Positions 1 to 13,405 of a stretch of 64,000 bases of DNA are shown here, in pieces. Source of the stretch: Nemania diffusa (taxonomy: Eukaryota > Ascomycota > Sordariomycetes > Xylariales > Xylariaceae); contig JBBPUQ010000008.1 of NCBI GenBank assembly GCA_038501195.1, positions 2,118,501-2,182,500 on the forward strand. Direction: 5' to 3'. Made by a program: the position numbers and the translations under genes. Numbering within the stretch: the first letter of the stretch is position 1; each line of letters opens with the position of its first letter. The notes beneath the pieces are model-generated. The model did not search any database, was not told the DNA's origin, and was given only the letters and a program-made list of their open reading frames with translations.

Positions 1-898
1 GAGGTGCGAAGGGGGGGTCTGCACTAGGTGCCGCGGAGGATGGCAAGGGGCACGCTCGCCTACCTATATTCGGGAACCGCAGTCGAGATGACGACTTGCT
101 GGCGCGCTTGAATAGAGTACCTACCTATCTATCTCAAATCAAATGCCTTGCTGCTTTGCGTCTATCGGCAAATCTTGGTATATGAGAAGCGATTCATCCG
201 CGCGCTTGCTGCTCCTCCCTGCCATCCATTGCCGTGTCCAGCCTCTAGACGACGGCGACATGATGATTTCACGCGCCGCGTATGGGTCCAAGAAGATCCT
301 CGGCTTCCCCCCCCAGCAACTTAGCTATGTAATACTGTCCTCCCAATGAGCATCGCGGAAGGCCGGAGTTGTTTTCCCAAAAGTAGCCCGCGGGTATTAG
401 TACCTATCGCTTATTATAGGCCTAATCTTTTCATGTTACTACCGGGAGGACATTCTCTGTATACGCTTATATGTATGTCATGGCAGAAGAAATGAGCGCA
501 AGAGTAACTGCATCTGCCGATTAGCTAAGTACGTGCGACCTGGTAGCATATAATTCGCTCTTAAAAGAGCTAGTTCCTGGGGAACTTCCTCGCTTCCACT
601 AAGGGCTTTGTTGTTGTTAACTCACCGATGCCGACTGTCACAAGGCAGACGATCTCGTTAGCCTCTTCCTTCGGCCCCTCCTTTGTCTAGGCCGGACCAG
701 CATCGCGGCACTGGGTCGGGATTACATATCCTATAATAATCCATTGGTTCCTGGATTCGATACAAAAGGAGACCTCTTAGCTCTAGCTATCCTACTCTCA
801 AAATCTGTCAGCGTCAAGAAACCTGATAACTCCCGAACGAACAGGTCAAAAAGGAGACGGAATCGCCAGCAAGTTATAGCATATTTAGATAGTGCAAG
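1..898. other. intergenic, no gene seen
   Basis: The left edge of the window before the P450. Short open frames occur on both strands but none shows a recognisable motif or coding-like composition. It presumably includes the P450 promoter and leader. I see no RNA gene or repeat here. Confidence 0.6.
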
Positions 899-2943
899 AT
901 GGGAGTCGAGGGGTCGGTGGCCTTGAGCTTCATTGCTCACTATTGGGCACTGGGGGCAGTCCTCGTAACTGGGGCGTGGCTAATCAAAAACCGATATTGT
1001 AATGGGCTGAACGAGTATCCCGGCCCGTTTCTAGCCTCGTTAACAGACCTCTGGCGACTATGGGTCGTCTGGGGCCGACAGGCCGAGGTGACACATCGTA
1101 AACTGCATGCTCAGTACGGCGACGTGGTACGCTTAGGCCCAAGAACGCTTTCATTCGCGGACCCGAAGGCGCTGAAGACCATATACGGACTGAACAAGGG
1201 CTTTGTCAAGGTTTGTCATCTCCCCTTCGAGCTTCGAGACACCCCCCTTCACCTACCTTGTAGACTAACGAGCCCGCCCAACCTAGTCGGATTTCTACAT
1301 CGTCCAGCAAGGGGTCTCGAGAGGACGCGGTCTCGCGACGCTCTTCAGCACGACAGACAACACCTTCCATGCACAGCTCCGACGCTGCGTTAACTCGGCC
1401 TTCTCCATGTCAGCGTTGGTGCAGTACGAGCCATTCGTGAACAACACTATAAAGCTGTTCTTCGAGCAGACCGAGCGCCTCTACGTCAACAATGCCGAGG
1501 GATGTGACTTCGTCAGGTGGCTGCAGTTCTACGCGTTTGATGTCATCGGCGAGGTCACGTACAGCAAGCGCCACGGCTTCTTGGAGAAGAACGAGGACGT
1601 CGACGGTATCGTTCGCTACCTGGGAAACCTATTTCTCTATGTCGCTCCGGTAAGCTTGACTCCCTTCTCCAGTGATGACTACGCCTTCATATCATGTTCT
1701 CCATCACCTTTGAGAAAGACTAATGTATCGACGGACTGACTAACTAACTGGGCGCGGGCTTAAGATTGGGCAAATCCCCTGGCTAGACCGCCTGTTCCTC
1801 AAGAACCCCATCTACCTCAAGCTCTCGGAATGGGGCATCGTAGACGCGACAAACCCCATCGTGCTCTTCGCGCGCGCCCGCATGGCCGAGCGCCTAGGCG
1901 TGACCGGGCTCGGCAACGGCGAGGCCTCAAAGCCCCTACTCCCCATCACGGACGCGGGCAAGAAAGCCCCAGGCGGCAGCGGCGGCATATCGCCGGACCT
2001 GCTGTCCAAGTTCCTGGCGGCGCGCGACTCGCGGCCCGAGTTCATGAGCGACAAGCTCGTGCTCGCGATGGCGGTGTCGATGGCGTTCGCGGGCTCCGAG
2101 ACGACGGCCATCTCGCTCGCGGCCGTCTTCTACAACCTGCTGCGCCACCCGCGCGTGCTGGCGCGGCTGCGGCGCGAGCTCGACGGCGCGGCGCGCGCGG
2201 GCGCCTTCGCGGACCGCGACCACCCCGGCGTCGTCACGTGGGCCGAGAGCCAGCGGCTGCCGTACCTCGACGCGTGCATCAAGGAGGCGTTCCGCGCGTA
2301 CCCGGCCGCGGGCCTGCCGCTCGAGCGCATCGTGCCCGCCGGCGGGGTCGAGATCGCCGGCCGCCGCGTCCCGGGGGGCACCATCGTGGGCTGCTCCGCG
2401 TGGCTGATCCACCGCCGCCCCGAGATCTTCGGCGACGACGTCGACGTCTACCGGCCCGAGCGCTGGCTCGTCGACGAGGAGGAGGAGGGGGAGGCGCTGC
2501 CGTCGGGGCCTGAGAGGGAGGAGCGCGAGCGCCGCGTGCGCGAGATGAATGGGCATATGTTCCAGTTCGGCATGGGGGCGCGCACGTGCATCGGCAAGAA
2601 TATCAGCTTGTTGGAGATGTATAAGTTGGTGCCGAGCTTGTTGAGGAGGTTCGAGGTTGGTTTGCTCTCTTCTCTTCTTTTCTCTTCTTCGTTCCTCCGT
2701 CGCCGCTATTCTTGGGCCTCTAGATACTCGCGCAGTTTCAGCGGCGTTTCCCCCCTTCTTCATGTGCGAATGCCTACCCCGTACAGATAACTAACAGGCC
2801 GCGCCACGCAGATTCGCTTCAAGGACCCCGATCAGGAGTGGAAGACGGTCAACGCTTGGTTCATCAAGCAGCAGAACTTCATGACGCTCTTTGAAAGGCG
2901 AGAGTTGGTTTTGCCCGAGGGCCAGGAGGGAGTAAAAATGTGA
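899..2943 (+). CDS. cytochrome P450 monooxygenase, pisatin-demethylase-like
   Basis: Four exons read as one 565-residue protein: 899-1210, 1287-1649, 1765-2655 and 2812-2943, all joined in phase 0 with GT-AG introns of 76, 115 and 156 bp. An N-terminal hydrophobic anchor (about residues 8-28) is followed by the Pro-rich hinge YPGPF. The I-helix oxygen-binding motif AGSETT lies near residue 333, the ExxR pair (KEAFR) near 397, the PERW element follows, and the haem loop FGMGARTCIG places the ligand cysteine near residue 500. All key residues are present, so it should be an active ER-bound haem monooxygenase using a P450 reductase. The opening segment and overall order resemble the pisatin demethylase/CYP57-like group common in plant-associated ascomycetes; the substrate cannot be inferred. 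Exon 3 is strikingly GC-rich, which creates long shadow frames. An alpha/beta hydrolase lies about 950 bp downstream on the same strand. Confidence 0.9.
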
Positions 2944-3890
2944 TGCTGGCGTTATGGGAAAGAGGACGGCGCAAATTGCTTACGATTTCAAGAATGCAGT
3001 TTTATACGTGGTGGCTTAGCCGAAAGTCACCGGTGATGACCATACCTATTGCACACACTCTGTATATATACTATCCATAGTTGGATACATGCAATGGTTC
3101 TTCTCGTATTTCATCATGACCTTATATGCGCGTTCCTCGTTTGCCTTTTGGATAGTACCCGGTCCCTTTCCCAAGAAATTTAGCAAGTTCGAATAAGTAT
3201 TCTTATGTTAATGTAAACAGCTATCTTCTTATATATGGTTAATCATGGGTTCAGATTCTCTAGTTATCTCAGCATACGCAGACCTCCTTTAGAAATTAAA
3301 GTGCTGTCTCTCATGTTACAGTACAGCTCTGCGAAGGTTCAATGAGGCCGCTGTGTCGTGAGGTTGATAGGTGTTTATAGGCTTTGGCGGATAGGTATAT
3401 TATCAAAGGGTCGACACAACGGAGGCTTTGCAAAGTGGTCCCCTTCGGGTTGTCATCACTGCTGAAATTGCGAAGGAGTTCCCGGCTTGATCTGAACCTA
3501 TCGGTTGCAATCATTATAGATGTGGTCCTAACTTCGATCCTTTTGTTTGATAATATGTGATTAGGCTTACTAATCAGTATCACGATACTATTTAAGGACG
3601 AGCTCTTGATGGCATCATTCGAATAAGTTATAAGTGGTAGGCTCCGAATAGGGCAGCTGCCGCATTAAGTACAGGAGGGCGTCAACTAAGGGCGCGCCAA
3701 GAAACGTCGCCCTACTACGTAGTAGATTCATATGGTAGATAGGACGCCGCTATGCTAGGATAGGATACAGCGCTGCTGCACCACGATGGCACTATTGCGG
3801 TGCTGATTATAAATACAGTACGGCATATAAGTCCAGGACTAGCAACCGTTTCACTACCTCTCACCACTGCGTCAACTCTATCAAAGCAGA
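2944..3890. other. intergenic between P450 and hydrolase
   Basis: Holds the presumed 3' end of the P450 transcript and the hydrolase promoter. A 90-codon minus-strand frame at 3311-3583 has no recognisable features and is not called. Confidence 0.5.
3808..3815 (+). promoter_or_regulatory. TATA box of the alpha/beta hydrolase gene
   Basis: A clean TATAAATA lies about 75 bp upstream of the ATG at 3891, a suitable distance for a fungal core promoter with a short leader. Inferred from sequence and spacing only. Confidence 0.5.
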
Positions 3891-4862
3891 ATGTCGGACG
3901 CAAGCCAGTCGTATTTAGCGGGCTTTAACCTCCCACGGCGGCTGGCTCGGGAAAACAAGAATGCCATCGCAGCCCCCAGCTACGAGTCATTCACCTCGCG
4001 ATTCGGGGATGCATTCCCAAAGCCGCAGCTCCTCGAGTCCGATCTCGGGACCACGGCTGTGTACGAACTTCCTCCCCCGTCAGGGCAGTCTAGACGCCAT
4101 GTATTGATGCTCCACGGACTGGGCACGCCTGCGCTTGGCCTGCTGTGTCTCGCAAGGGAGCTTCAAGCCCTAGATCCGGATGCGCATGTCGTATTGTTCG
4201 ATTTCTGGGGCCACGGTCTCTCCTCCACGCCCCTAATCGCGCACGCGCCGCACATCTTCCACCTCCAGATCCTCCAAGTGCTGGCGTTCATGCAATGGCC
4301 GTCCGCGCACATGCTCGGCTATTCCTTTGGCGGATCGATTCTCACCAAATTCGCGGTCTACTATCCTCAGGCTGTGTCATCCGCTGCCATCCTGGCACCC
4401 GCGGGCATTCTGACTAGAGACCTCTTTGACGAGCGTATGCAGGAGCTCCTGGATGACCCGACAGGCAGGGAGCCCGAGACATTAGAGTGCGTGTTCTCGT
4501 TTCTTGAAGGCGGCCCGCTCGTCGTCCCGACGGATTGGCAAGAACGGACCAGGCGAGGCGAGGCCGTCGCCGAAGCGTTCCGACAATGGGAGCTGGACGA
4601 ACATGCTGGCTATCCCCACAGCGTCCTCAGCATATTTATAGAAGGCAACGTGTACGGATGCGAAGATTATTTCCGTAGATTTGCGCAGCTGCCGTTTAAA
4701 AAGGTCGCTCTGCTGGCTGAGCTAGATCCCGTCTGTCGTAAGGGCCAACTGATCGACCTTGGATTCGACACTGTAGAAGTTATCCCACAGACTAGCCACG
4801 CAGTTGTGCGTAGCCACCCAGGCGAAGTTGCGCGTGTTGTGTACGAGATGTGGACTCAGTAG
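3891..4862 (+). CDS. alpha/beta hydrolase fold protein
   Basis: A single-exon gene for 323 residues. The fold is shown by the oxyanion-region HGLG motif (HVLMLHGLGTPA, about residues 68-79), the nucleophile elbow GYSFGG (serine near residue 145), a likely acid in AELDPVC and a C-terminal histidine in TSHAVV. The catalytic triad therefore looks intact. There is no signal peptide or membrane segment, so it is probably cytosolic. The closest family is the broad alpha/beta hydrolase_1/6 group (esterases, C-C hydrolases, lactonases); the substrate is unknown. It sits tandem to a P450, an arrangement often seen in small specialised-metabolism or detoxification pairs, but no backbone synthase is in view. 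The start is the first ATG after a TATA box. Confidence 0.85.
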   Translation: MSDASQSYLAGFNLPRRLARENKNAIAAPSYESFTSRFGDAFPKPQLLESDLGTTAVYELPPPSGQSRRHVLMLHGLGTPALGLLCLARELQALDPDAHVVLFDFWGHGLSSTPLIAHAPHIFHLQILQVLAFMQWPSAHMLGYSFGGSILTKFAVYYPQAVSSAAILAPAGILTRDLFDERMQELLDDPTGREPETLECVFSFLEGGPLVVPTDWQERTRRGEAVAEAFRQWELDEHAGYPHSVLSIFIEGNVYGCEDYFRRFAQLPFKKVALLAELDPVCRKGQLIDLGFDTVEVIPQTSHAVVRSHPGEVARVVYEMWTQ

Positions 4863-6310
4863 GCCTACCTAGATAGTGAACAAAAATATCAACAACAAAG
4901 CCTCATGCTCACCGTCCTAAACGCTATATCTAATATGTCTTGTGTTATCGACTTGAGAGTCTCCTCCTCACTCGTCGGTCATCCTATGATTCTGGCGATA
5001 TCTCGGATAGGTATACGGTGCTGACCCAGCAAAAGTCGAGGGTTGTGTCAGAAGTGGGAACATAGTTACTCGAACTAAAAATAACCAAAAGTCTAATTTG
5101 GGCAGCCAATCTGAAAAAGGCACTGATGTTCAACCAAGCAAACCCATAGCAGGGACTTCTACCCGGTAATAACTCCCCTCGTCCCTCGACCTTGGTGTTA
5201 CGCAGTGCTCGAGGTCTGATTTAGGGTTCTAAACTATTACCATATGTAGGCCCATCCTATTCGCAGACTCATGTCGCTTGATTTCTGCTCTTGATGGTAT
5301 GAAGCGACACGGCTATATTATCTTCTAGCCGAGTACCTAAGCTCTTCATACGTACCTAGTACAAGTCATCTCTATGTTTATCTCGCTGCTCCCGTAACGT
5401 TGATCGTACCCAGTCGCAAATTGGGTACGCCGTCTGTCTTGTGAAATATATCTTCCCTTCAGAAGAAGCCGTCTACTAGGTATGTCGGATTAGACCTACG
5501 CATAGGTATCACGATACCATAAGGCGCATCAGGGCTACGCGAAGACCTGGGTTAACCTGGTAACACATGACGCCGTACAACCAACCGTAGCCGGGAGGGT
5601 ATATTGGGCCGATCCCTGGCCAACGGTGGCGCACGCTAAAGTGCAAATTGTCCGAAGCAGGTTGTTTTGTCTCACTTCATCCGTGGTCACATACCGAATA
5701 TTAACAACTCAGGGTGAAATCGTCAAGGTGAGCGAGCGTATCAAGATCAAGACCACCGGCTCCAGGAGGTGACCCGAACGGTGATGCATTCGCATTAAGC
5801 TTAGACACTTAGGTATGAGATGCCGCGCTGGATATAAGGTTAATCCTTACAGGCACGGATTCCAATTCAAACTCCGGCGTGCGAGATCACCTCGCGGAAT
5901 GAGTGGGCCTCTGCCTAAGTAGTGAATGACTAGAATACCGCCAAAGTGTACGCATATGTACGCATACGGCTGGTTCCTCATCATCTCTCCCAAACAATCA
6001 AACAATCGCACGTTTAATCGACTACCTACGATGACATCGCACGTCAGTTAATAAGCTCTAATGCAGTTAAAGAGAAATGTCAACGGCGGACTAGCCGGAT
6101 GGGCTATCTAATTACCTAGATCGACGGGCGATCTGATCCCGGGAGGATATAGCAAACATAGTACATATAAGGCATAAGGCGAGTGGAAAACTGGTTTCTA
6201 AGTTTCTGTGGTGTACCTACACAACCTGACCAGTACCCCCCCTTAATTACTACACCATATCTTTAATCGGGTAAAATAAGTAGATGCAATCGGCAGTACT
6301 AAATCGCTAG
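4863..6310. other. intergenic before AT-rich block
   Basis: Normal-composition DNA with no convincing gene on either strand. Short ACCTAGGT/TACCTA-type motifs recur. The composition changes abruptly at about 6,310, where the AT-rich block starts. Confidence 0.6.
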
Positions 6311-9300
6311 TACTAGTTGGCTTAATTTTAGTAAAATAAACAACTTTTTAAAAAATTGCAAAATAATTGCAACTTTTTTTATTACAACATTTTTTTAAAA
6401 AAATACATATTTATTAATTAATTATTAATTAATTATTATTTAATTATATATTATTTAATAAAGTAATAATAACAACTTTATTAATAACTAATAAATAAAC
6501 TAATAATATATTTTTAAATAATATAAATTAATAATAAAAAGTTAATATTATAATTACTAAATTAATAAAGCTAAATAAATTATAACTTAGTAATAATAAT
6601 AATTTAATAATAATTAATAAATAATTAATAAATAATCGATTAAAAATTAATTGTTAATTAATTATTAAGAACTAATAAAATTAACTAAACTTTTTTAACT
6701 AAATAATTTAAAATTAATATTAATTTTGTTAAAATTTAATAAGTAAACAAATTAATATATTGTTATTAAAACATTTATTTAAGTTTTAAGTTTTTTTGAT
6801 TATTTAATTGTTAATAAAACAAAAGTGTGCTATATTATATTAGTATAAAAAAAAACAAAAAAACAAATAACAAAGTTTTTTAATTTAATATATAAATCAA
6901 TTATTAATTAATTATTATTTAATTTATAATTAATTGCTAATTAATTTTTATTTAAATATAATATTATAAATTAATAACAATTTTTTAAAAAAAAGTTACA
7001 GCTTTATTTTTTAATAATGTTTAATATAATCAAATAATAATTAATTATATAAAAATAAAAATATATAAATATATTAATTTTAAAATTTAAAATATAAAAT
7101 ATACTAAAATATTAAAATCGATTTAAAATTAATTAAAAAAAGCATAAATTAAAATAAAATAGTAAATTAACTAATAAAAATATATAAAAGCTTTAATATA
7201 AATATTATTATTTAATTATTAATTAATTGTTAATTAATTATTATATAATTATTAATTAATTAGTATAAATAGTTGTATAAAAATATAAATGTAATAAAAA
7301 AAAGTAAATTTTACAAACTATATATAATAAACTGTTAATTTAAAATTGTTAAAAAATTAAAAGTAAAAATTATGTTATAACTATATTTAATTAATATTTA
7401 ATTAATAATTAATAACTAATTAATTATTATAAACAATTTTAATAATATTTTAATATTTATTTTAATATATTTATTTGTTGCTTTTTTTATATAAAAAAAG
7501 CAATATTTGTTATTTTTATATTAATATTTTATAATATTATAATATTGCAATTAATTTATTATAAAATATATTAGCTAAAAAAAAATCAGTATATAAAATA
7601 TTTTGTTATTATATAGTATAAAATATTAAATATTAAATTAAATATTGTTAATATTTAATTTTTAATTAATTAATATTTAATTAAAAATTAATTACTAATT
7701 AATTATTATAATATATATATATTTTTAAAACTATAAAAATATAATTTAGCTATATTACAATATAAAATAAAATATTTTTATTTTATTAAATTTAAAATTA
7801 AATTTTTATATATTATATATTAACTATAAATATTATATATATTTGCTGCTATTTTTAAATAAACTAGTTAATAGTTTAAAAACTAAAATTATAAAATTAA
7901 TTGTAAAAATTAGTAATTTTAAGTTGTAATATAATAAGTATTAATTTTTAATTAATTTTTAATTAATTATTAATTAATTATTAATTAATTGTTAATTAAA
8001 TAGCAATATTTTTAAAAAACTTTATTATATATATTTAATTAAAAAATTAAAATATAAATAAAAAGCTTATATTTTTTTATTTATTATTTATTAATAGCAA
8101 TATAATTTAATATTTAATATAAAAATATTAAATATTGTATTTTTTAGTTAAATTAAATATAATAACAATATAGCAAATATTTAAACAAATAAATAGCAAA
8201 TTAAATTAAATAAGTAATAATTAATTAATAATCGATTATTAATTAATATATAATTAATTATAAATTATTTATTAATTAATTATAATATATTTAAAAAATA
8301 TTTTAAAATATTACAAATTTTATAATTATTTATTTTAATAATAAACAAACTAAATTGTTTTAATTTTTACAAACTTATATAATTAATATAAATTATAAAT
8401 ATTTAATTAATTAAAAAAATCATAAAATTATTTAAGTAATATATAACAAAAGTATTAAATAAAATAAATAATTAATTATTAATTAATTATTAATTAATTA
8501 TTAATTAATATTAAATGTTGTATTAATTTGTGTTATTATTAACTTAAAATTAGTAAAAATATATACTTTTATATTTTAAGCTATTTTTTAAATTTTTAAA
8601 AATAAATAAAGTTATATTATTTTTTAAAAATATATTATTAATGTATTAAATAAATTTATTAGTTTTATAATCAACTAAAATTAAAAGTTATTAATAAATA
8701 TATTGTTATTAATTACTAATTAATTAAAAATTAATTGTTTATTAATATATATAAAACTAAAAATTTATTTATATAAAATTAATAATTATTATAAAAAGTA
8801 GTTTTAGTATATTTAATAAACAATTTAATTTTATTTAATTTATTATTAAAAAAAAGTTAAAAAACTAGTTAATAAAATAAATATATTGCTATTTAATTAT
8901 TAATTAATTATTAATTAATTGTTAATTAGTTGTTAATTTATTTAAATTTTAATTTAAAATCGCAAATAAAATACTATATTTAATTAATATATAAAGTTGT
9001 TATATATATAATTTAAACAAAAGTTTTAAAAATTGTATAATTATTAAATAAGTAAGTTTTATATATTATTAATATTAAATTATTAATTAATTAAAAATTA
9101 ATAGTTAATTAATTATAAACAATTAATATATTTAATATATACAAAATTAAATAAAGCAAAAAGTATATTTTATAATTTGTTACAAATTAAATTTTAATTG
9201 TTTGTAAATAAACCAAAATAATTAAAAGCAATTATTTTAAATAATAAACCTAGTTAAAATATAATATTAAAAAAGCTATTTACATAAAAATCAATATTAA

Positions 9301-10257
9301 TATATTACAAAATATATTAAAAAGTAAATTTTATTTATATATTAATTATTAATTAATTAATAATTAATTATAAATTAATTAACAATTAGTTATTAAATAA
9401 AAAAGATTTTAATTTAGTAATTATTTATTAAAAATATAATATTTTATATTTTTATTAGCTTATATTTTTTATTAACAAAATTAAATGTTTAATAATAAAA
9501 AATAATAAATGTTTTTTATGTTTTTATTATTAATTAATTATTAATTAATTATTAATTAATTATTAATTAATTATTAATTGTAACTAGTTATAAAATTAAA
9601 AAAACAAAAAATTAACAGTAAATTATTTTTATATTTATTAAATTTACAAGCTAGTTTTAATAATATTAAGTTTAATAATAGCTTTTAACTTTTTTTGTTA
9701 GCTGTAAATAAAATAAAAAACTTTTTGCAATATAGTACTTTTAGTTTAGTACAATTGTTTAATATATTAATAAAACAACTATATAAAACAAAACAGCTAA
9801 AAAAGTTAGTATTAATTGCTAATTAATTAACAATTAATTAACAACTAATTATTAATCAATTGTTAATTAAACATAGTTTATATTAAAATGTTATACTTGC
9901 TAATACAAATTTAAATTTTAAAAAAAGCATGTTATTAATATAACTAAAATTAAAAAAAAAACAAATACAAGCAGCAAAATTAAAAAATAATACAAAAAAA
10001 CTAGAATTATTAACAAAAAAAAAAAAATTAAGTTTAATTTAAAATAAAAAAATAAAAAAAAAAAACTAACATTTGAAAAAGTATATAAACTATAATAATT
10101 AATTATTAATTAATAAGTTATTAATTATTAATTAATTATTAATTAATAACTAATCGATTAATAATTAATTAATAAACATTTTAACAGCTTTTTAAAAAAA
10201 AATTAAAATATATTACTATAAAAATAATTTTATTAAATAAATATATGTTTTTAAATA

Positions 10258-11090
10258 TTATAAATATATTTGTAAATAATATATATATTATTAATTAATA
10301 ACTAATTAATTATTAATTAAATATTACAGTTTATATTTAAAAGAAATCGTAGTAAATATTATATATATATTGTTAATTAATAGCTAATTAATTACTAATT
10401 AAAACATAAATATAAATAAAATAGTTTTATTTTATATTTTAATATTTATATAATTATTTAACTTATTTTAGTTATTATAGTTATTATTATTGTTTTATTT
10501 ATTATAATTATTATAGTTATTATTATTATTTTATTTTTTATATTTTTTATATTTATTATATTTAATATAATTATTATATTTATTATATTTATTATATTTA
10601 TTATAGTTGTTATAGTTATTATATTTATTATAATTATTATATTTAATATAATTATTATATTTATTATAGTTATTATTATTATTTTATTTTTTATATTTAT
10701 TATATTTAATATAATTATTATATTTAATATAATTATTATATTTATTATAATTATTATTATTATTATATTTATTATAGTTATTATATTTAATATAATTATT
10801 ATATTTATTATAGTTATTATTATTATTTTATTTTTTATATTTTAATATTTATATAATTATTTGATTTATTTTAGTTATTATAGTTATTATTATTGTTTTA
10901 TTTATTATAATTATTATAGTTATTATTATTATTTTATTTTTTATATTTATTATATTTATTATATTTAATATAATTATTATATTTATTATAGTTATTATTA
11001 TTATTTTATTTTTTATATTTATTATATTTATTATATTTATTATAGTTGTTATAGTTATTATATTTATTATAATTATTATATTTAATATAA
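10258..11090 (+). repeat. left arm of large inverted repeat
   Basis: The left arm pairs with the reverse complement of about 12,490-13,405. Anchors agree: outer ends 10,258 with 13,405; the phrase TTTATATTTTAATATTTA at 10,431 with the copy ending at 13,229; its second copy at 10,834 with the copy ending at 12,826; and 11,000 with 12,660. The coordinate sums stay at 23,660-23,663, so the arms are colinear for over 700 bp with very few differences. Inner to about 11,030 the right arm has roughly 110 bp extra before pairing resumes. Confidence 0.85.
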
Positions 11091-11995
11091 TTATTATATT
11101 TATTATAATTATTATTATTATTTTATTTTTTATATTTTAATATTTATATAATTATTTAATTTATTTTAGTTATTATAGTTATTATTATTGTTTTATTTAT
11201 TATAATTATTATAGTTATTATTATTATTTTATTTTTTATATTTTTTATATTTAATATAATTATTATATTTTATATAATTATTATATTTATTATAGTTATT
11301 ATTATTATTTTATTTTTTATATTTTAATATTTATATAATTATTTGATTTATTTTAGTTATTATAGTTATTATTATTGTTTTATTTATTATAATTATTATA
11401 GTTATTATTATTTTTTATATTTATTATATTTAATATAATTATTATATTTAATATAATTATTATATTTATTATAGTTATTATTATTATTTTATTTTTTATA
11501 TTTATTATATTTAATATAATTATTATATTTATTATAATTATTATTATTATTATATTTATTATATTTATTATATTTATTATAGTTATTATAGTTATTATAT
11601 TTATTATAATTATTATAATTATTATATTTATTATAATTATTATAGTTATTATAGTTATTATAGTTATTATTATTATTTTATTTTTTATATTTATTATATT
11701 TGTTATATTTAATATAATTATTATAATTGTTATAATTGTTATATTTATTATAATTGTTATAATTATTATATTTATTTTATTTAATATAGTTATTATAGTT
11801 ATTATATTTATTATAATTAATATAATTATTATATTTATTATATTTAATATAATTATTATAGTTATTATATTTATTATAATTATTATATTTATTATTTTTA
11901 TTATTATTATTATTGTTATTATAATTATTATATTTATTTTAATTACTATATTTATTATAATTATTATTATTAGTTTATTTATTATATTTATTATT
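10440..11995. repeat. 9-bp minisatellite (TTATTATAN) with higher-order copies
   Basis: Units of the form TTATTATAT, TTATTATAA and TTATTATAG are chained throughout. A longer composite phrase, beginning with TTTATATTTTAATATTTA and continuing through TTTTAGTTATTATAG, starts near 10,431, 10,834, 11,131 and 11,318. This indicates higher-order duplication of about 400, 300 and 190 bp. Confidence 0.8.
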
Positions 11996-12400
11996 TTTTT
12001 TTTATATATATAAATAAATTAAAAATATATTTAATTTATATATAATTTATTATTATTATATTATATAAATCTTTTTTATAATATTAATTATAATATTTAA
12101 TATAAATATTATTATTATTTTATTATTAATAATTTATAATAAAATTAAATAAAAAAATTATTTTATTAAAAAAAAACATTATATTATAATAAATTTTATT
12201 AATTATAAAATAAAAATAAATAATAAAAATAAATTAAAATTTATATTAAATATATTTTTTTTTATTAATTTTAAACTAGTTTTATTATTTTATTATTATA
12301 TTTTTAAATTTAATATTATTTTAAATTATACATATTAATTTATTTAAATAAATATTAATATTTTTTTATTAAAAAACAATTATATTAATTAATAATATTT
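11996..12400. repeat. AT-rich spacer between the inverted minisatellite tracts
   Basis: The 9-bp periodicity is lost here and the sequence is less regular, with A and T runs of up to about ten bases. It marks the turning point: the unit reads TTATTATAN to the left and its reverse complement to the right. Confidence 0.6.
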
Positions 12401-12489
12401 ATAATAATTATTATAATTATAATAAATATAACAATTATAATAATTATAATTAATATATTAATTAATATAAATATAATAAATATAATAAA

Positions 12490-13405
12490 TATAATAATTA
12501 TAATAATTATAATAAATATAATAACTATAACAACTATAATAAATATAATAAATATAATAAATATAATAATAATAATACTTATAATAAATATAATAATTAT
12601 AATAATTATAATAAATATAATAATTATATTAAATATAATAAATATAAAAAATAAAATAATAATAATAACTATAATAAATATAATAATTATATTAAATATA
12701 ATAAATATAATAAATATAAAAAATAAAATAATAATAATAACTATAATAATTATAATAAATAAAACAATAATAATAACTATAATAACTAAAATAAATCAAA
12801 TAATTATATAAATATTAAAATATAAAAAATAAAATAATAATAATTATTATAATAAATATAATAATTATATTAAATATAATAACTATAATAAATATAATAA
12901 TAATAATAACTATAATAAATATAATAATTATATTAAATATAATAATTATATTAAATATAATAAATATAAAAAATAAAATAATAATAATAACTATAATAAA
13001 TATAATAATTATATTAAATATAATAATTATAATAAATATAATAATTATAACAACTATAATAAATATAATAAATATAATAAATATAATAATTATATTAAAT
13101 ATAATAAATATAAAAAATATAAAAAATAAAATAATAATAATAACTATAATAATTATAATAAATAAAACAATAATAATAACTATAATAACTAAAATAAATT
13201 AAATAATTATATAAATATTAAAATATAAAACAAAACTATTTTATTTATATTTATGTTTTAATTAATAATCGATTAGTTATTAATTAACAATATATATATA
13301 TAATATTTACTACAATTTTTTTTAAATATAAACTGCAGTATTTAATTAATAATTGATTAGTTATTAATTAATAACATATATATTATTTACAAATATATTT
13401 ATAAT
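12490..13405 (-). repeat. right arm of large inverted repeat
   Basis: Reverse complement of the 10,258-11,090 arm, including two copies of the composite phrase (ending about 12,826 and 13,229) spaced 403 bp apart, as on the left. Differences include an ATCGAT on the right where the left arm has a diverged hexamer, and CTGCAG against TTACAG. Confidence 0.85.

Noticed and set aside
1830..2763. Long plus and minus frames overlapping the P450 (227 and 275 codons)
   Set aside because: Shadows of the GC-rich P450 exon; Arg/Ala/His-rich translations with no motif, while the P450 frame has all catalytic motifs.
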